A stretch of DNA of 64,000 nucleotides. Source: Semisulcospira habei (lineage: Eukaryota > Mollusca > Gastropoda > Semisulcospiridae). Made by a program: the position numbers and the translations under genes. The notes under the pieces are model-generated. The model saw nothing but the letters and a program-made list of their open reading frames with translations. It was not told the DNA's origin and ran no database searches. Location: contig BTPG01000006.1 in assembly GCA_036245525.1 (NCBI GenBank), positions 96,790,585 to 96,854,584 of the forward strand, in the 5' to 3' direction. Positions 47,205 to 59,271 of this stretch are shown piece after piece (the stretch's first letter is position 1; every line of letters begins with the position of its first letter).

Positions 47205-48105
47205 AAAACAAGAAAGGCAAAGCCCTTATGGTCATGTGTTTGTCCTATCTACGTGTGACCTTTGTGAAAATAAGTACAGGGAAGCAACAGCAAAATCCAT
47301 GTTGTCGCAAAATTTAATCAGTTTCCACACATCTGTGAACCCCCAGTGACCCTTGTGACGAGTCAACTAAATTAGTATAAATAGGAAGGTCACCTTTGTG
47401 CCAAATTTGATTGAAAAGTTTGCAGAACTGTTGATAATATTAATAACTACAATTCTATCAAAATTTGGCATTTTAGACACATTATTGGCTGACCTCTTGT
47501 GACCCATGACCTTTCCGTGTGCCCATCCAAAGTAGTATGCATAGATAGGTCTTACCATCAGGTATCTCTGTACCAAATTTGGGTTTGAAGTTGTGAATAG
47601 TAATAGTACTTCAGAAAGAAAAAAAACTTTTGTTAAAATATGGCTATTTTGGAACTATTTCCCCAGCTCTTGTGACCCTTGACCTTTCCGTGGGCCCATC
47701 CATAGTAGTATGCATCTAGATAGGTCTTACCATCACGTATTTCTGTACCAAATTTGGGTTTGAAGTTGTGAATAGTACTTCAGAAAAAAAACACTTTTGT
47801 TAAAATAAAAGTTTAAAACTATTTCCCCAGCTCTTGTGATCCTTAAACTTTCCAAGGGATCAACCAAATTAGTATGCATAGATGATAGAAAGGTCTTCCC
47901 ATCAGGTATCTTTGTACCAAGTCTGGGTTGGAAGTTGTGAATAGTATTTGACACAAATTTTCCACAAAGTATCCTTAGGCCAAGTTTGAAAACTGTGGCT
48001 TGAATAGTCTCTGAGAAAATGCCAACGTTAAAGTTTACCTCGGACGTCAGACGTACGACCACTGGCCCAGAACATACTCACTTTTGCTTTGCACGTGAGC
48101 CAAAA
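47205..48105 (+). repeat. array repeat, complete short copy
   Basis: Begins AACAAGAAAGGCAAAGCCC, contains three to four units with TGACCCATGACCTTTCC or TGACCCTTGACCTTTCC, and ends with GCACGTGAGCCAAAAA. Confidence 0.82.
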
Positions 48106-48497
48106 ATTTACAGCAACCCCGCTGAAGCCGTGACACATATCTTGCCCACACCAGGCCATCAAGGTGGAATTGGTCAAGAAGAAAAAAACAGAAAAATGGT
48201 TTTGAAGGTAAGCCCCAAAGGTGCGCAATGCTAGAAGGGGGGCAAGGGGGGGGGGGGGGGGGGTCCAGGGGCTCACACAAAAACCACCGTATGAACGATC
48301 TTTTTGTTTGTTCTCATACGTCGTATAGCCACTTCTGCTGGAACACATGCATAAATACAGTAACAAAATAGTGTCATACGTTCTGTTTCAGTTTTTGGAG
48401 TACAGGCTTTCCAATAGAATTTAAAATTGTCCGTCACTGGGACCGACAGCATGACAAAAAAATCTGCCCCACACGCTCTACTGGACGTTGCACGCTT

Positions 48498-49187
48498 TTA
48501 ACTCTTAACGTCCCAAACCAAGCCATTTCGCTCATGTCATGTATTCCCGTACCGCTTGGGTTTTGTGACCAAAATAGTAAGTGATCTCACAGGGAGCGAC
48601 AGCTCTCCTGTGCATAGAGAGCTTTTAAGACTTTTGGAAAGGCCTAGGGTTGTTTTCTACCGCGAAACTTGACTCCTGGGTTGAATTGTGAAAGTTTTTG
48701 TCAATTTTGGGTGCGAGTTTTTGAAGCATCATGATGATCGTGCACGCCGATAGCGATGAGGAGTTTGGCGACTTATTTGATGAACTTATCCGTGACAGAG
48801 ATCTAGGACTTGGTGAGGATAATCAAAGTGATGTTAAACTTTAAAGTGTCAGATGTTAACAGTGTGCACACGAGTGACCTGTCGGATCAAGAGCGTTTTC
48901 ATTTGACTTTTGAGTGAAAGTGATGAACTTCTTTCCGACGATGAGTGGAGTGACACTGTGTTCAATTAATCAAATTTCATATTTGGGCAGGTAAATCTGA
49001 TTCAGAGTAAGTTCAGTGAGTACCTGTAAGTTTTCTCTTAATAACTGCCAAGTTTAGTCTCAGTCACATCAATAGTTAAGTCACAAGGTCTGTTTTCACA
49101 AACTTACCCCAAAACTACCTAAAATAAGAAATCTTCTGGGAATTCAGTGCTAATATAGAGAAAACTGTATGGGAAGTCTAGAGTTAA
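48498..49187 (+). mobile_element. TTAA-flanked, piggyBac-like non-autonomous element F
   Basis: TTAA at both ends. Inside these CTCTTAACGTCCCAAAC pairs with the complement of CTCTAGACTTCCCATAC (13 of 17). An acidic frame from 48730 (MMIVHADSDEEFGDLFDEL) and further D/E-rich text near 48925 (ESDELLSDDEWSDTV) resemble the acidic start of piggyBac proteins, broken by stops. Confidence 0.6.
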
Positions 49188-52180
49188 CATGGCTGGGATA
49201 AGTACATCCAGTAGTTACAGATTGCAAAGCTGCACATGCACACCAACTTGACCAAGAGAACAAGAAAGGGAGTAGTGGGTGAGGTGCATGGTACCTTCCG
49301 AAAATCGGAACTGTGTAAACTTTCATGACTGGATGCCTCTTCTTTTCCTAAGATTTGTCTGTCCTGGTAACGAACGGACATTTTTTTCAATCCCTGTCAA
49401 ACATTAATGGAAAGCCTGAAGAGGGATTTATTGTTTTATTCTGTCGGTTGTTACTCAAAGAACATGACCTGACACTCAACTGCATTTTTTCAAATCATTA
49501 GTTAACAATCGGGAATGGGTAAAATTTAGAAAAGGAAAACACAAAAATTTTGCATTTTCATTTCAACTTCAGATGTGTGTAAATGATTACTAACAATCTG
49601 AGGTGGAGAAAAGTGTTTGTCATGCTGTGTAAGTTATCTTGCGAATCAAACATATTAGAGATAGTGCGATTTGAGAATTTGAGCACATTTTCTTTCTAAG
49701 GCCTCATTTTTTTCAACAGAATTTTATTTTGAAAACATGAAAATGTTATACGCCAAACAGTGGAGAATTCCACCCACTGACCGACCCACAAGTAATACTA
49801 ATAGGGTCAGAAACAGTGGTCACTATGTGACATAAGTGTCCAAAATCCAACTTCCTGCAATATGACTAGCAATGTGATATAATGTACTTCTAGACTTCCT
49901 GTTGTGTGTGTATAAACTTTTAGTTCGTGTAAGCACTGTAAAGGAGGAAAAAAATGTGATCGGTGTCAAACGACCACAAGACGAAACGTTTTATGCATTT
50001 AAACCATACAAAATTGGCCACTATCTAGAAAATGTATGAATAGTAATGTGCAACAGCGTTTATATAATAACTGATCAAAACAGTTTGTTCAATTTAAAGC
50101 AGTGAACTAGTCTGATCAACCCAAGTTCTTGTCGCTCACCGTGAGCCATGACGCAAATTGTCCTCGTTCATTCTTAACTTATAACCATAATTTTTAGGCA
50201 AAACCCGACAACAAAATGCAAACATGACAAAGGTATGGTTTTATGCAGATTATCCCATTACTATCAGAACAACAAGTTTTGTTGCACCCTTTGCTGACCA
50301 CCATTTCAGAGAATGACCCAATACAATATTTTGGTAGCAATTTGCCAGATGCGTATCAATCATCATGTCAAGCTGATTTGAAGTGAAAATGTGTTGTTCT
50401 GTCGTACAAAATTGCAAGTAGTGAAGTACAGACTTTGCAGTTTTATTATATATGATATCATGTTGGTGACCCATATGATTATGAGACCGCAAGAAATGGT
50501 AAAACCCAGTTACCTGATTGAGGTCTCATATGGTACCGAGTGTAATGGTCATGAAGAATATTGGTGCCGATGAAGGTTATGGCTATGGATATATGATGAA
50601 CAAAACATTGCACTTCTTCAAAGCCCGCTTGTCCTTTCAAATACCCACCAGTCCAGGTCGGCGTGTATTTGAAACTGCGTCTTCTTAGATTACTTGCTAT
50701 TTGTGCTGCGATATTATTAAATAGTAGTAACTACTACTCTAGTTGGGCTGACTTTCCAAACGACCACGTGCAGAAGTATTTTGTTCAGCAAACTAGACAA
50801 CACAGCAGCTTTACGATCGACATGTTAACGATGTAAACTGGAGAACTAGAAATGAGCTAGTAATCTTTTACCACATAAGTTTCATGCACAGATTTAAAAA
50901 CAGCTAGATTTTATAAATACTTCCGCGACGCCACAACGGTAGTTTCGGATCGACACCTTACCTTTGTCGGCGTGATCAATAAGCTTTGCTTGAGTATATT
51001 ATGTAAACAAGGCTATACAAAATGTCCGCTAAAGCATTTAAACAAAAATTCTAAAAAGCAAATGCACGCGAAATTAGCACCAACAATAATAAAATAATTG
51101 TATGATCAGCGACCAAAATCGCACACCTTCTAAGTATTCTCACGAGGCGTAATGGCGACGGTGTCAGTAAATTAAAAATTTAGATTGTGGAAACAAAGGA
51201 AGTGCTCATGTAAAACTTGTCTTCATTTTTAAAAAAAATCAAAAACTTCCAAAATCGTCTTTAGTACTGACATTGTGCATACATCTGCCTAAGGAAATTA
51301 AAATCATTTTAGAGAGACAACATGATTTTTTTTTTTTTAATAGTTGGCATCTCGACCAAGCGGCTACCGTCTTGTCCATAATTTGCAAGCAAACTCAACC
51401 ACGTGATAAGCCAACGCGGTCAAGTCGTTCAAGTAATGCAAACTGACGTCACAAAATACACAAGTCACGGATATACAAGCAAGCAAACATCAGCATTATC
51501 ATACACTGGTCCTAAACTTAAGGTCGGGTATCACAGCCGGATTTTCCAGAGACGACCGCCGAGCCGCTTACTCACCGCTTGACTGTCACAGTACTACTAT
51601 GAATGACAAACTGCTGCGCAGCGAACCTTTCACTGAGTTGGGATATAACGAAGTTATCACAAGTTCACTGTCCATAAAGATTCTCAATAACTAATTTTTA
51701 ATTGTCCGTATGGCCTGTGGAATAATACATAACTAAATATAAATCGGATTAACGTACAGGATCACTTGCCGGGCTCACGGCTGCCGGAGTTGTTCGGCCG
51801 CGGCAGTCTCAAGTGTCTCAGTGTCCGCGCCGACGGCCGGAGTAGTCGTATGGGGCCGGCTGTGACTCTGACTCACTGCCGGAGGTCTGGTCGAAGACTG
51901 AGTACGGGTAGATGCAGCCTGTTGACAATGTGTAGGTGAAATGCCGATGCTAATGACGTCAGTATCGCGCCACCGACTGCCGGCTTGCATGCTCTGTGGC
52001 CCTTTGCGGATCGTCAGCCCGTCGGCCCGGGGCCCTTCAGTAGTAAGGCTACAACTTACAGCCACGTGACTCAGTGCCACAACAGCATATAACCACGCCC
52101 ATAGTCACGCGGCCCTGCCCGGCCCTACCATCCGCAACTGATCAATCGAGGTTTCAGTCCGAAACTTAGTTCAGTCTATA
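49188..52180 (-). other. no gene recognised; possible SRSF7 promoter and leader region
   Basis: No repeat edges and no frame resembling a known protein. CpG content rises around 51770-52080. On the minus strand a strong donor (GCG/GTGAGTAAG) lies near 51570 and another (AAAG/GTAAGG) near 50950; either could end the non-coding first exon that SRSF7 must have. This is inference only. Confidence 0.3.
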
Positions 52181-52262
52181 CCGCTGCGCGGCCAAAAATT
52201 ATTGGCCCCCATCGGGGACACCGTAGTATTGTATTGTATTGTATTGTATTGTATTGTATTTT
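52180..52262 (+). repeat. (GTATT)n pentanucleotide tail
   Basis: GGGGACACCGTAGTATTGTA is followed by about six GTATT units. A short tail after a conserved GGGGACAC-type end suggests a LINE/SINE 3' end, but no body is recognised upstream. Confidence 0.55.
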
Positions 52263-52357
52263 GTCACAGGTATTGTCATAGTCTTGCGGCCGGCCTGATC
52301 AGTGGCGCCAAGCCAATCTGGCACTACCCTTGAATTATCATGGTCAGTCGAGCCATC

Positions 52358-52700
52358 TGATGATGATTAGTTCCGGGTTTAACGTCCACGGCACCGAAGA
52401 TAATGCCGGGACGGCCCTGACGCCGGGCGGGTCAGTTATGGGGGACGTGACAGGGAAATCTCAGTTGCCTATGGAGTACGACCTGAACACTGATCAATTC
52501 AGGCGCTCTCCAACTGTGCCACTTTGATTCACCTGGACCTTTCAACGGACATGCTATTGCCGGAACAAATCCGCCTTTTCCCCCTGGATTGCGAATCCAC
52601 TGCGGCTACCGAGGCCGGGACGGGGATTCGAACTCACGATCCGGAGATTCTATTCGCTCTCCTGCTCCGACGCTTAACCGGCCGCCTGAGCTATTTCGGA
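52358..52700 (-). mobile_element. tRNA-derived SINE with (ATC)n tail
   Basis: Minus strand: tRNA-like head with A box TAGCTCAGGCGG and B box GAGTTCGAATCCC (52622-52634), a body, a 3' domain GGTGCCGTGGACGTTAAAC and a short ATC tail. The GACGTTAAAC end is shared by many marine invertebrate SINEs and usually mirrors a partner LINE. Confidence 0.82.
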
Positions 52701-52889
52701 CTCTCAAGCTATCTCCTGCAACTGGTACTTTTATTGTCGTTCGGTGGCACCTCCAAACTAATTTGGGACATGCGACCGTGGGATTACAAAAAAATGAACA
52801 ACCGGCGATGAAATATACCTACATTGAACTAAGCCTGTTTAAGTATTGTGTGTCCCGAGTGGCATGAAGTACACAATAGATGACTATTT

Positions 52890-53180
52890 AGCCCCTTCAC
52901 TGCCGAGGAAAAGTGAAAACGATCCAGCTGCAAACGAAATAAATCCTCATGAGCCGCCCCCGCAGTCGCGGGGGCTCATGAGGATCTATGCCTCTTGCTG
53001 ACACCCACTTTGTATCCGATGTTCCCGGGATGGCGCTGGGCCGGCCACGGTTTCTTTGCTGCTGAACCAGCAAAGAATCTAGACGACAACTTGATCTGCA
53101 TCCGCTGGCAGGACCGAGGGGTCAGTGAAACAAAGGATTTCGATACAGTCTCATCTGTTACCAAGATGTGTCAAGTCGCC
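52890..53180. repeat. CTCATGAG foldback repeat, copy 6 with intact hairpin
   Basis: Hairpin 52943-52985: ATCCTCATGAGC arms with a CCCCCGC/GCGGGGG stem, followed by ATCTATGCCTCTTGCTGACA. It starts with CCCTTCACTGCC. The most complete stem in the window. Confidence 0.65.
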
Positions 53181-53859
53181 TGTCAGTGGCCAATGAAAGT
53201 CCGCCGCGGCCGTTACTCAATGTTGCCGCAGGCCTCAGTACATGTATTTTTCAGTCCCTAGGAAAAGTATGCGGCTTATAGTGTACCGGCCGTAGTGACT
53301 CGATGGACGAGTCACAATGGTCGTGCACACAGGTACGCCCCAAGTGGGTCTCTGCATACATTTGTCTTCATCCACTTTCGTCCACTTGTACAGTACTGAT
53401 CTTTAATGGCAGGCCTATACCTGGCAACATGGAATTCCTCTAAACAATGCTAAATAAAGAATTGCGAACATGGATTTTTAAAAAAGTATCTTGTTTTATT
53501 CAGCTTCCTATTTTAAATATGATGCTTTCGTTGCCAAATGAGGAACTTACCGTACGAAAATTAAAGGCAAAGCCTAACTAAGGTAGGACTTTCACATCAG
53601 TGGAACGGAACCGCGTTACTCTAGTTCTAAAATGAAAACATTCAGTCTCGTCACGTGTTTCAAGAAACTGACTCAAGCACGCGATCAATAGGCTACCCTA
53701 GCTTGAAGTCAGTTACCCTTTAGAGACCACATCACTGCTAAGAATTTACACTGAGAAACTTGACATATGTTGATGCGTTTTGTAAATACACTCTCAATGG
53801 TGCGGGGAAGAAAAATGGACATACAGTACATTTAAACTGCTGGCAAGAGTCATAGATTA

Positions 53860-53910
53860 TCATTATCAGCTGCAGGGGCTCATGAGAATCTATGCCTCTT
53901 GCAAACAAAA
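53860..53910. repeat. CTCATGAG foldback repeat, copy 7 (half)
   Basis: GCAGGGGCTCATGAGAATCT followed by ATGCCTCTTGCAAAC: only the second hairpin arm and adjacent text. Confidence 0.5.
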
Positions 53911-53960
53911 GGACGGAAACAAGTACTGACAATGATAATGTCAGAGCGCAGGCATAGGAT

Positions 53961-54178
53961 TCCAGTATCACTAGGCAGGCATTGTCATGGAACCCCCAGG
54001 GAAAGAGGAAAAGAGGCAGGCCGAGAAACTCCTGGCGTCGAGACCTCCAAGCAGACATCAAGAGACTGGGAACCACCTGGAGTAGAATCGAAGGAGAAGC
54101 ACAGGACAGGAGTTGCTGGAGGTCTCTCGTCGACGGCCTATACCCGGGTAGGGGTGACAGGCGTAAGTAAGTAAGTAA
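53961..54178 (+). mobile_element. LINE 3'-end fragment with (AAGT)n tail
   Basis: 218 bases encode a LINE C-terminus (GKRKRGRPRNSWRRDLQADI then KRLGTTWSRIEGEAQDR and DGLYPGRGDRRK, stop in the tail) followed by (AAGT)n. The 13-base target duplication GCAGGCATAGGAT lies at 53948-53960 and 54179-54191. Strongly 5'-truncated, so non-functional; the open frame has no start of its own. Confidence 0.88.
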
Positions 54179-54344
54179 GCAGGCATAGGATGGTCGTTGC
54201 GAAATCGACCACCTCTTTAACAGGGGCAGCAGGAAATAGCACCAGGTTGGTGCTATTTCTACTACCTGTGTTATAGAGGTTGACGATTTAGCAAAGATCA
54301 TCCCACGCCTGTGTGTCAGTCTGAGTGAAGCGAGATTGTGACGG

Positions 54345-54626
54345 TCTCCAGGGTATGTAGACAGGACTACGCCTGTGCACTTAGCAGAGATAAAGACTAC
54401 ATCCCGTACGACCCACTAGGCTGCAATTTATGCTTGGATCAGACAAAATATAAGTCAATATTGTTCATGTTTAGCATCCCCTAGCTGCAAATAGATTTGC
54501 ACACCTGTAGCTAGTTGCAGAGGTTAAAAAAATGTGACCACAAACTGTCATAATTTGATGAAATCGGCGAGATTTTAGGGTGTGCAAAATTTGATCGATC
54601 GCGTGTCCGATTCGTCAGGCCAGATT
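54345..54626. repeat. inverted repeat, left arm (partner 62177-62460)
   Basis: CCAGGGTATGTAGACAGGAC, CTAGGCTGCAATTTATGCTT, GTGTGCAAAATTTGATCGAT and CGTGTCCGATTCGTC all occur in reverse complement near 62.2-62.46 kb. A SINE has inserted at its inner end; AGATTCTGCTGC resumes at 55067. Confidence 0.75.
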
Positions 54627-55053
54627 GGTATGGTATGGTACGGTATCTCCAAGGCGCACATATCCATCTAATTAAAGATGCTCAAGGCGCCGCCATAGGG
54701 ATGGAAGCTGAAGCTTTGAAAGCCTGCTGCTAGTTAAGCGCTACTTTATGTGCAAACCGCCTCCACCCGGCTATTAACTTCGGTGCATGTGAAATATTTC
54801 TGTTTTTATTTCAAAGGCCCTACCGGGCCTTCTCTTTTCGATTAGTGGTAATGGGATTTTTTACGTGCGCACTTGATGATTATGCGTGCTGTGCACACGA
54901 AGGCGAGACAGGCAACCGTACGCCGAGTCTGTACGTAAATTTGACTCGATGGGAAAGAGGAAAAGTCCACATCCCATTCCTGCCTACCAGGGGATTCGAA
55001 CCCGGGATCTTACGACTGCCAACGCAGTGTCTTATCCAATAAGCTACGTCCCC
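54627..55053 (-). mobile_element. tRNA-derived SINE with (TACCA)n tail
   Basis: Minus strand: head GGGGACGTAGCTTATTGG with A-box-like text, B box GGTTCGAATCCCC (54991-55003), a ~300-base body and a (TACCA)n tail. The first bases cannot pair with the region after the B box as an acceptor stem, so this is not a working tRNA. Confidence 0.82.
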
Positions 55054-55136
55054 ATGTCAAAAACAGATTCTGCTGCTTAGTTATGCTATGCTATTTTAAA
55101 GGATACGGACTTCCAGCTCTCGCTGATTTCGTCCAG

Positions 55137-55193
55137 GGGGGGGGGGGGGGAGGGGGGGGGGGCGGGGGTTGAGGGGCGGGGGGGCGGGGGAGA
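55137..55193. repeat. poly-G tract, G-quadruplex-prone
   Basis: Long G runs broken by A, C and T. It marks the 3' edge of the minus-strand LINE. Confidence 0.85.
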
Positions 55194-55244
55194 GTTATGT
55201 TCTGACTGGTTGTCGCTGATGTCCACGCATCGCTTTTAGTTTGG

Positions 55245-58200
55245 TTAGATGTATCGGATTAGTGGGTGCTTATTAAGCAGGTGTATTGTGTATTTGGTGG
55301 TGGTGGACCATGTTTTAGGGTCGGGGTTTAGGAGGCCTTCTACGGTGAGAGGTGCGTTGAGTTTATCTGCTACTAGGGTTCTGGTTTGGGCTATGCTCGG
55401 GCAGTCTAGCAGTATGTGTTCCGTCGTGAGTAGGTGGCTGCATGTGCACACTATTGGGTTGGGGTGGACTAGGTATCTCTCGCCCCCTAATCGGATCCTT
55501 GTTAGTCGTGACTGGTCTCTCCTCTTACCTATTAGGAGGGTGGGTGTATTGTTCAGTACCCTCGTGAGATTTTTGCGTCTTTCTTTTTTGTTCTGGTGGA
55601 ATTCTTTTTCCCATAGTTTTTGGAAGGCGGGCCGGAGAGCATTTGACCGTTCATTTGCTGAAAGTGGCAGGTTGAAGAACTTGGGGTCGATTCTTGGTCG
55701 AAGCCTTTCTTCGCTACCCTGTCTGCTCGTTCGTTGCCTGGGATTCCCACATGGGAGGGGACCCACATAAATTTGACTGTTTGGCCGCGTTCTGAGAGTT
55801 CGGCTGCTCTTAGTCTGACCAGGTATGTTAGATTTTCTCTGAACGAGTCTAGGTTCTGAATCGCTTGTATTGCCGATAAGGAGTCCGTCACTATGAGTAA
55901 GTGTTTGGCTTTCTGAAGGTCGGCTCTTATTACTTTGATGGCTCCCAGGATGGCCGTGAGTTCTGCTGTGAAAACTGATGTGTGGTCCGGTAATTTTATA
56001 GCCCGATCCGATTTGTTGGGGACGTGGATACCTAATCCGGTTGCGTGGCTGGTTGGGTCATGGGACCCGTCTGTGTAGATGATTGTGTAGTTTTTGTATG
56101 TAGTAGTTCTTTTAATATCGAACTCCGTCTTCATTTTGGGCCCGTCTGTTGCTTTCTGATATTTTGTGAGGTCCAGGTCTACCTCTATTTGTGGGAGTTT
56201 CCATGGAGGCGTTGTTATTTGTGGATTTGGTGTTCTATTCGGTAATTTGAGGTTTATAGTCACGTCTTCTAACTTTTGGACTTCGGTTTTTATTTGTGGT
56301 GTTTGGGTGGGTTGATTTATGGGCTTGTGGTTGGAGGTGAGCGTGAGCTTGGCCGGGTGGTCTTCCGGCATGCATATCGTTTTGTAGTATTGGTTAGCTG
56401 TTCTTTCTTTTATTATTAGTGTTATGGGCTTTTGACCACATTCTGCCAGCACAAGTAGGTTGGGGGTGTGTCTGGGGACCCCCAGGACCACCTTCAGGGC
56501 GTCTGCTTGTACTGACATCAGTTTTTTGGTTTGGGTTTTGTTTAGGTTGGTAAGGAGTGGGGCTGCGTAGAGTAGTCTGGACATTACAAAGGCATGGTAG
56601 AGGTTTAGGAGTGACGTGCGGTCGGTGCCCCAGTCTGCTCCGCTGACGGCGCATTAGGTTTATTCCTTTCCTGGCTGACTGGCATATTTGGTCTATGTAG
56701 GGTGTCCAGTTGTTGCTGGTTGTAAATATCACTCCTAGGAACTTGATTCTTTGGCAATATTCTAGGTCTATCTTACCAATTTGTAATTTGGGGGTGGGGG
56801 CTCTTATTTGGTATTTGTAGCTGCGGTTTGTTCTGAAGATAATTGCTTGGGTTTTATGGGTGGAAATTTTTAGGCCTGCTCTTACTAGCCAATTTTCTAT
56901 TCTTGCCAGATCTTGTTGGAATTCTTGGAATCCTACGAGTTCCCAGTTGAAATTTCTTTGTCTACTCTTAATTTTCCCTATTAGTGAGGTGTCGTCTGCG
57001 AATTGCATTATTTTGTTGTGCCTGACAACGTGTTGTAGGCCTGTGAGTAGGAGTGTGAATAGGAGGGGGCTGAGCACCGATCCTTGTGGTACTCCGTTTT
57101 CTAGGGTGTGCTCCCTTGATAACGCATTGCCTATTTTAACTGTTATTCGCCGGTCGGCCAGGAAGGATTTCACCAGGTTGTACATTTTGTTGGATATTCC
57201 TAGGTCGCCCAATCTACTAAGTAGTTTATCGTGCCAAACCATGTCGTAAGCTTTTTCTATATCTAAGAAAATTCCTATGAGTTCTGTTCCTCTCTCTCTG
57301 TGGGTATTTAGGATTTCTTGTTGTAGGGTGGTTAGGTGATCGAGTGTGCTGCGCTTTTTCCTGAATCCGCTTTGCTGGGGTGGTAGGATATGGTGTTTGT
57401 CGCAAAAGGACATGAGTCGGTATTTGAGTATTTTTTCCAGCGTTTTACCCAGTTGAGATATTAGTGCGATGGGCCTATAGCTATCTGGTTGGTGTGTTGG
57501 ATTTCCTGGTTTGGGGAGGGGGAAGACTACTGCTTTCTTCCATTGTGTGGGGAATATCCCTTTGGAGTAGATGTCGTTAAAGAGGGCGGTTATAACTTTT
57601 TTCATGGAGGGGTGGCTTCTTTGGATCATTTCGTATGTAATTAAATCTATGCCGGGGGCTTTGCCCTTTCCGGTGGTTCGTAGGGCTTGGTTTAATTCTA
57701 TGAGAGTTATTTCGTTATCTAGCTCGTAGTTGTTTTTCTGTGTTGGTTGTTCGAAACATGTGCTTAGGTGGGGTTTGAGGTCCCGGAATTCCGGGGTTAG
57801 GTTGTCATTTGAGCTAGCTTGGCTAAATGTGTGGGCTAGTAGGTCTGCTTTGTCCTGTTTTCTATTTTTAACGATGGCATGCTGGTTCTTGGGCCGTTGT
57901 TGATGGCTTTGATTTTATCCCAGCTTTCATTAATCCTAGTTTTGGTGTTGATTCATTCTTTGAAGGCATGCCAGTCTTCTTTTTTGGCTTCTTTTACCGT
58001 TCGGTCTGCTATGGCTTTGGCACGTTTGTATTCTATTCTATTTTCGGGCGTTTTGTGTTTTTTTCTAGATTTGGAGCTTCCTTTTCCTATATTTTACTTC
58101 TCGATCGCAGGCCTTATTCCACCAGGATTTACCTGGTCTCCCATTATCCGATCCGGTGGGGGTGCACTCCTTGATTGATCTGATAATGTGGTCTGTGATG

Positions 58201-59028
58201 TGGGCCGTTTTATCTTCTATGTTGTGTTTATCGTTCCAGTTTGGGGTGAACCTGGTTAGTTTGTGGTACTTTTCCCAGTCTGCTCGTGAGGTGTTGATTT
58301 TTTGTGGGGCCCCGGGGTGTTGTGTTGGCGGGGGTTCGTCTCTATCATTGATAGTTATCAGGGTGGGGAAGTGGTCGCTCCCTAGGTTATCGTTGTTCAC
58401 TTGCCACTGTGCCTTAATGGCGATGGTGTTGGTGGCTACTGCTATGTCGAGTGTGTTCATGGTATCTGCGTTACCTTGGGCGAACATATGGGTGGGTTCC
58501 CCCGTATTTAGTATACATGTTTGGGTTTCATTTATGGCTTGTTCTAGCTTTTTACCCGCTGTATCTGCTGTTGTTTAGTTTTCGTCCCATTGGGGGCTTT
58601 TGGCGTTAAAGTCTCCGACCACTATGTCCCCTGCTAGTAGCAGTTCTCTGAGGTCTTCTACTGGTATTTGGCTATAAGCTCTCTCGTTGGGGATGTAGAC
58701 ATTTACTATTTTTAGTTTGCGGTTGGTTGATGTGGTTATTTCTCCTATTATGGCCTCTATTTGTGGGTTTAGGGTGTGGGTAATTTCTGTGATTGCTAGA
58801 TTTGTTTTGGTGTAGATGGCTACGCCTCCTCCTTTTTTGTCTGCCCTATTTTTATAAATAGGTGGGTATTTATACCCCTTTATTTGGGGGGGGGGGGGGG
58901 TTATCCCGGAAACCCGTCTCCTGGAGGGCGAGGATTTCCGGGGGGTTGGGGGTTAACCAGTTTCTGACCTCGTCTAGTTTGGAGTAGAGGAACCTGCAGT
59001 TCCATTGAAGGATGTGTAGGCCTGCCAT
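55245..59028 (-). pseudogene. LINE ORF2 (endonuclease, reverse transcriptase, RNase H)
   Basis: ATG at 59028: MAGLHILQWNCRFLYSKLD and EILALQETGF are the APE-type endonuclease start. A poly-G/C run at 58888-58903 shifts the frame. GDIVVGDFNAKSPQWDEN is followed by a stop near 58579. The RT core is open at 57629-56394: SYRPIALISQLGKTLEKIL, FLDIEKAYDMVWHDKL, VPQGSVLSPLLFTLLL, and the catalytic MQFADDTSLIGK. RNase H at 56584-55553: IYTDGSHDPTSHATGLGIH, FTAELTAILGAI, VTDSLSAIQAIQNL, WVPSHVGIPGNERADRVAKK. The C-terminus has CTCSHLLTTEHILLDCP. At least four frame changes. Confidence 0.87.
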
Positions 59029-59271
59029 CTTCCTAGAATTGGATGTTTGAAGTAGACCGGTGAGGAGTGGTACGAATTGCTCTAATGCTTTCGTATTACC
59101 GCTTCTTCGCATAGATGCTGTGACTGTGTTACCCCAAGCGACCAAGGAGATAACATACTGGTAGAAGAACTGCTACCCCAGATCGGCCGGTGTTTCGCCG
59201 GTTTCTCTTGTCCGATAGTGTGGGGATAGGCTTGTCCACTCGATGGGAGTGGGGGGCGGCAGTTAGAGCCT

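Noticed and set aside
51775..52080. 101-codon minus-strand frame in a GC-rich region
   Set aside because: Low-complexity S/T/P/Q-rich, no similarity recognised; more likely promoter or leader sequence than a protein.
54990..55053. Functional tRNA gene on the minus strand
   Set aside because: A and B boxes are present but the acceptor stem cannot form, and the sequence continues into a SINE body with a (TACCA)n tail.
55249..55770. 173-codon plus-strand frame
   Set aside because: Antisense of the LINE C-terminal region; the minus strand carries the conserved cysteine/histidine and RNase H motifs.
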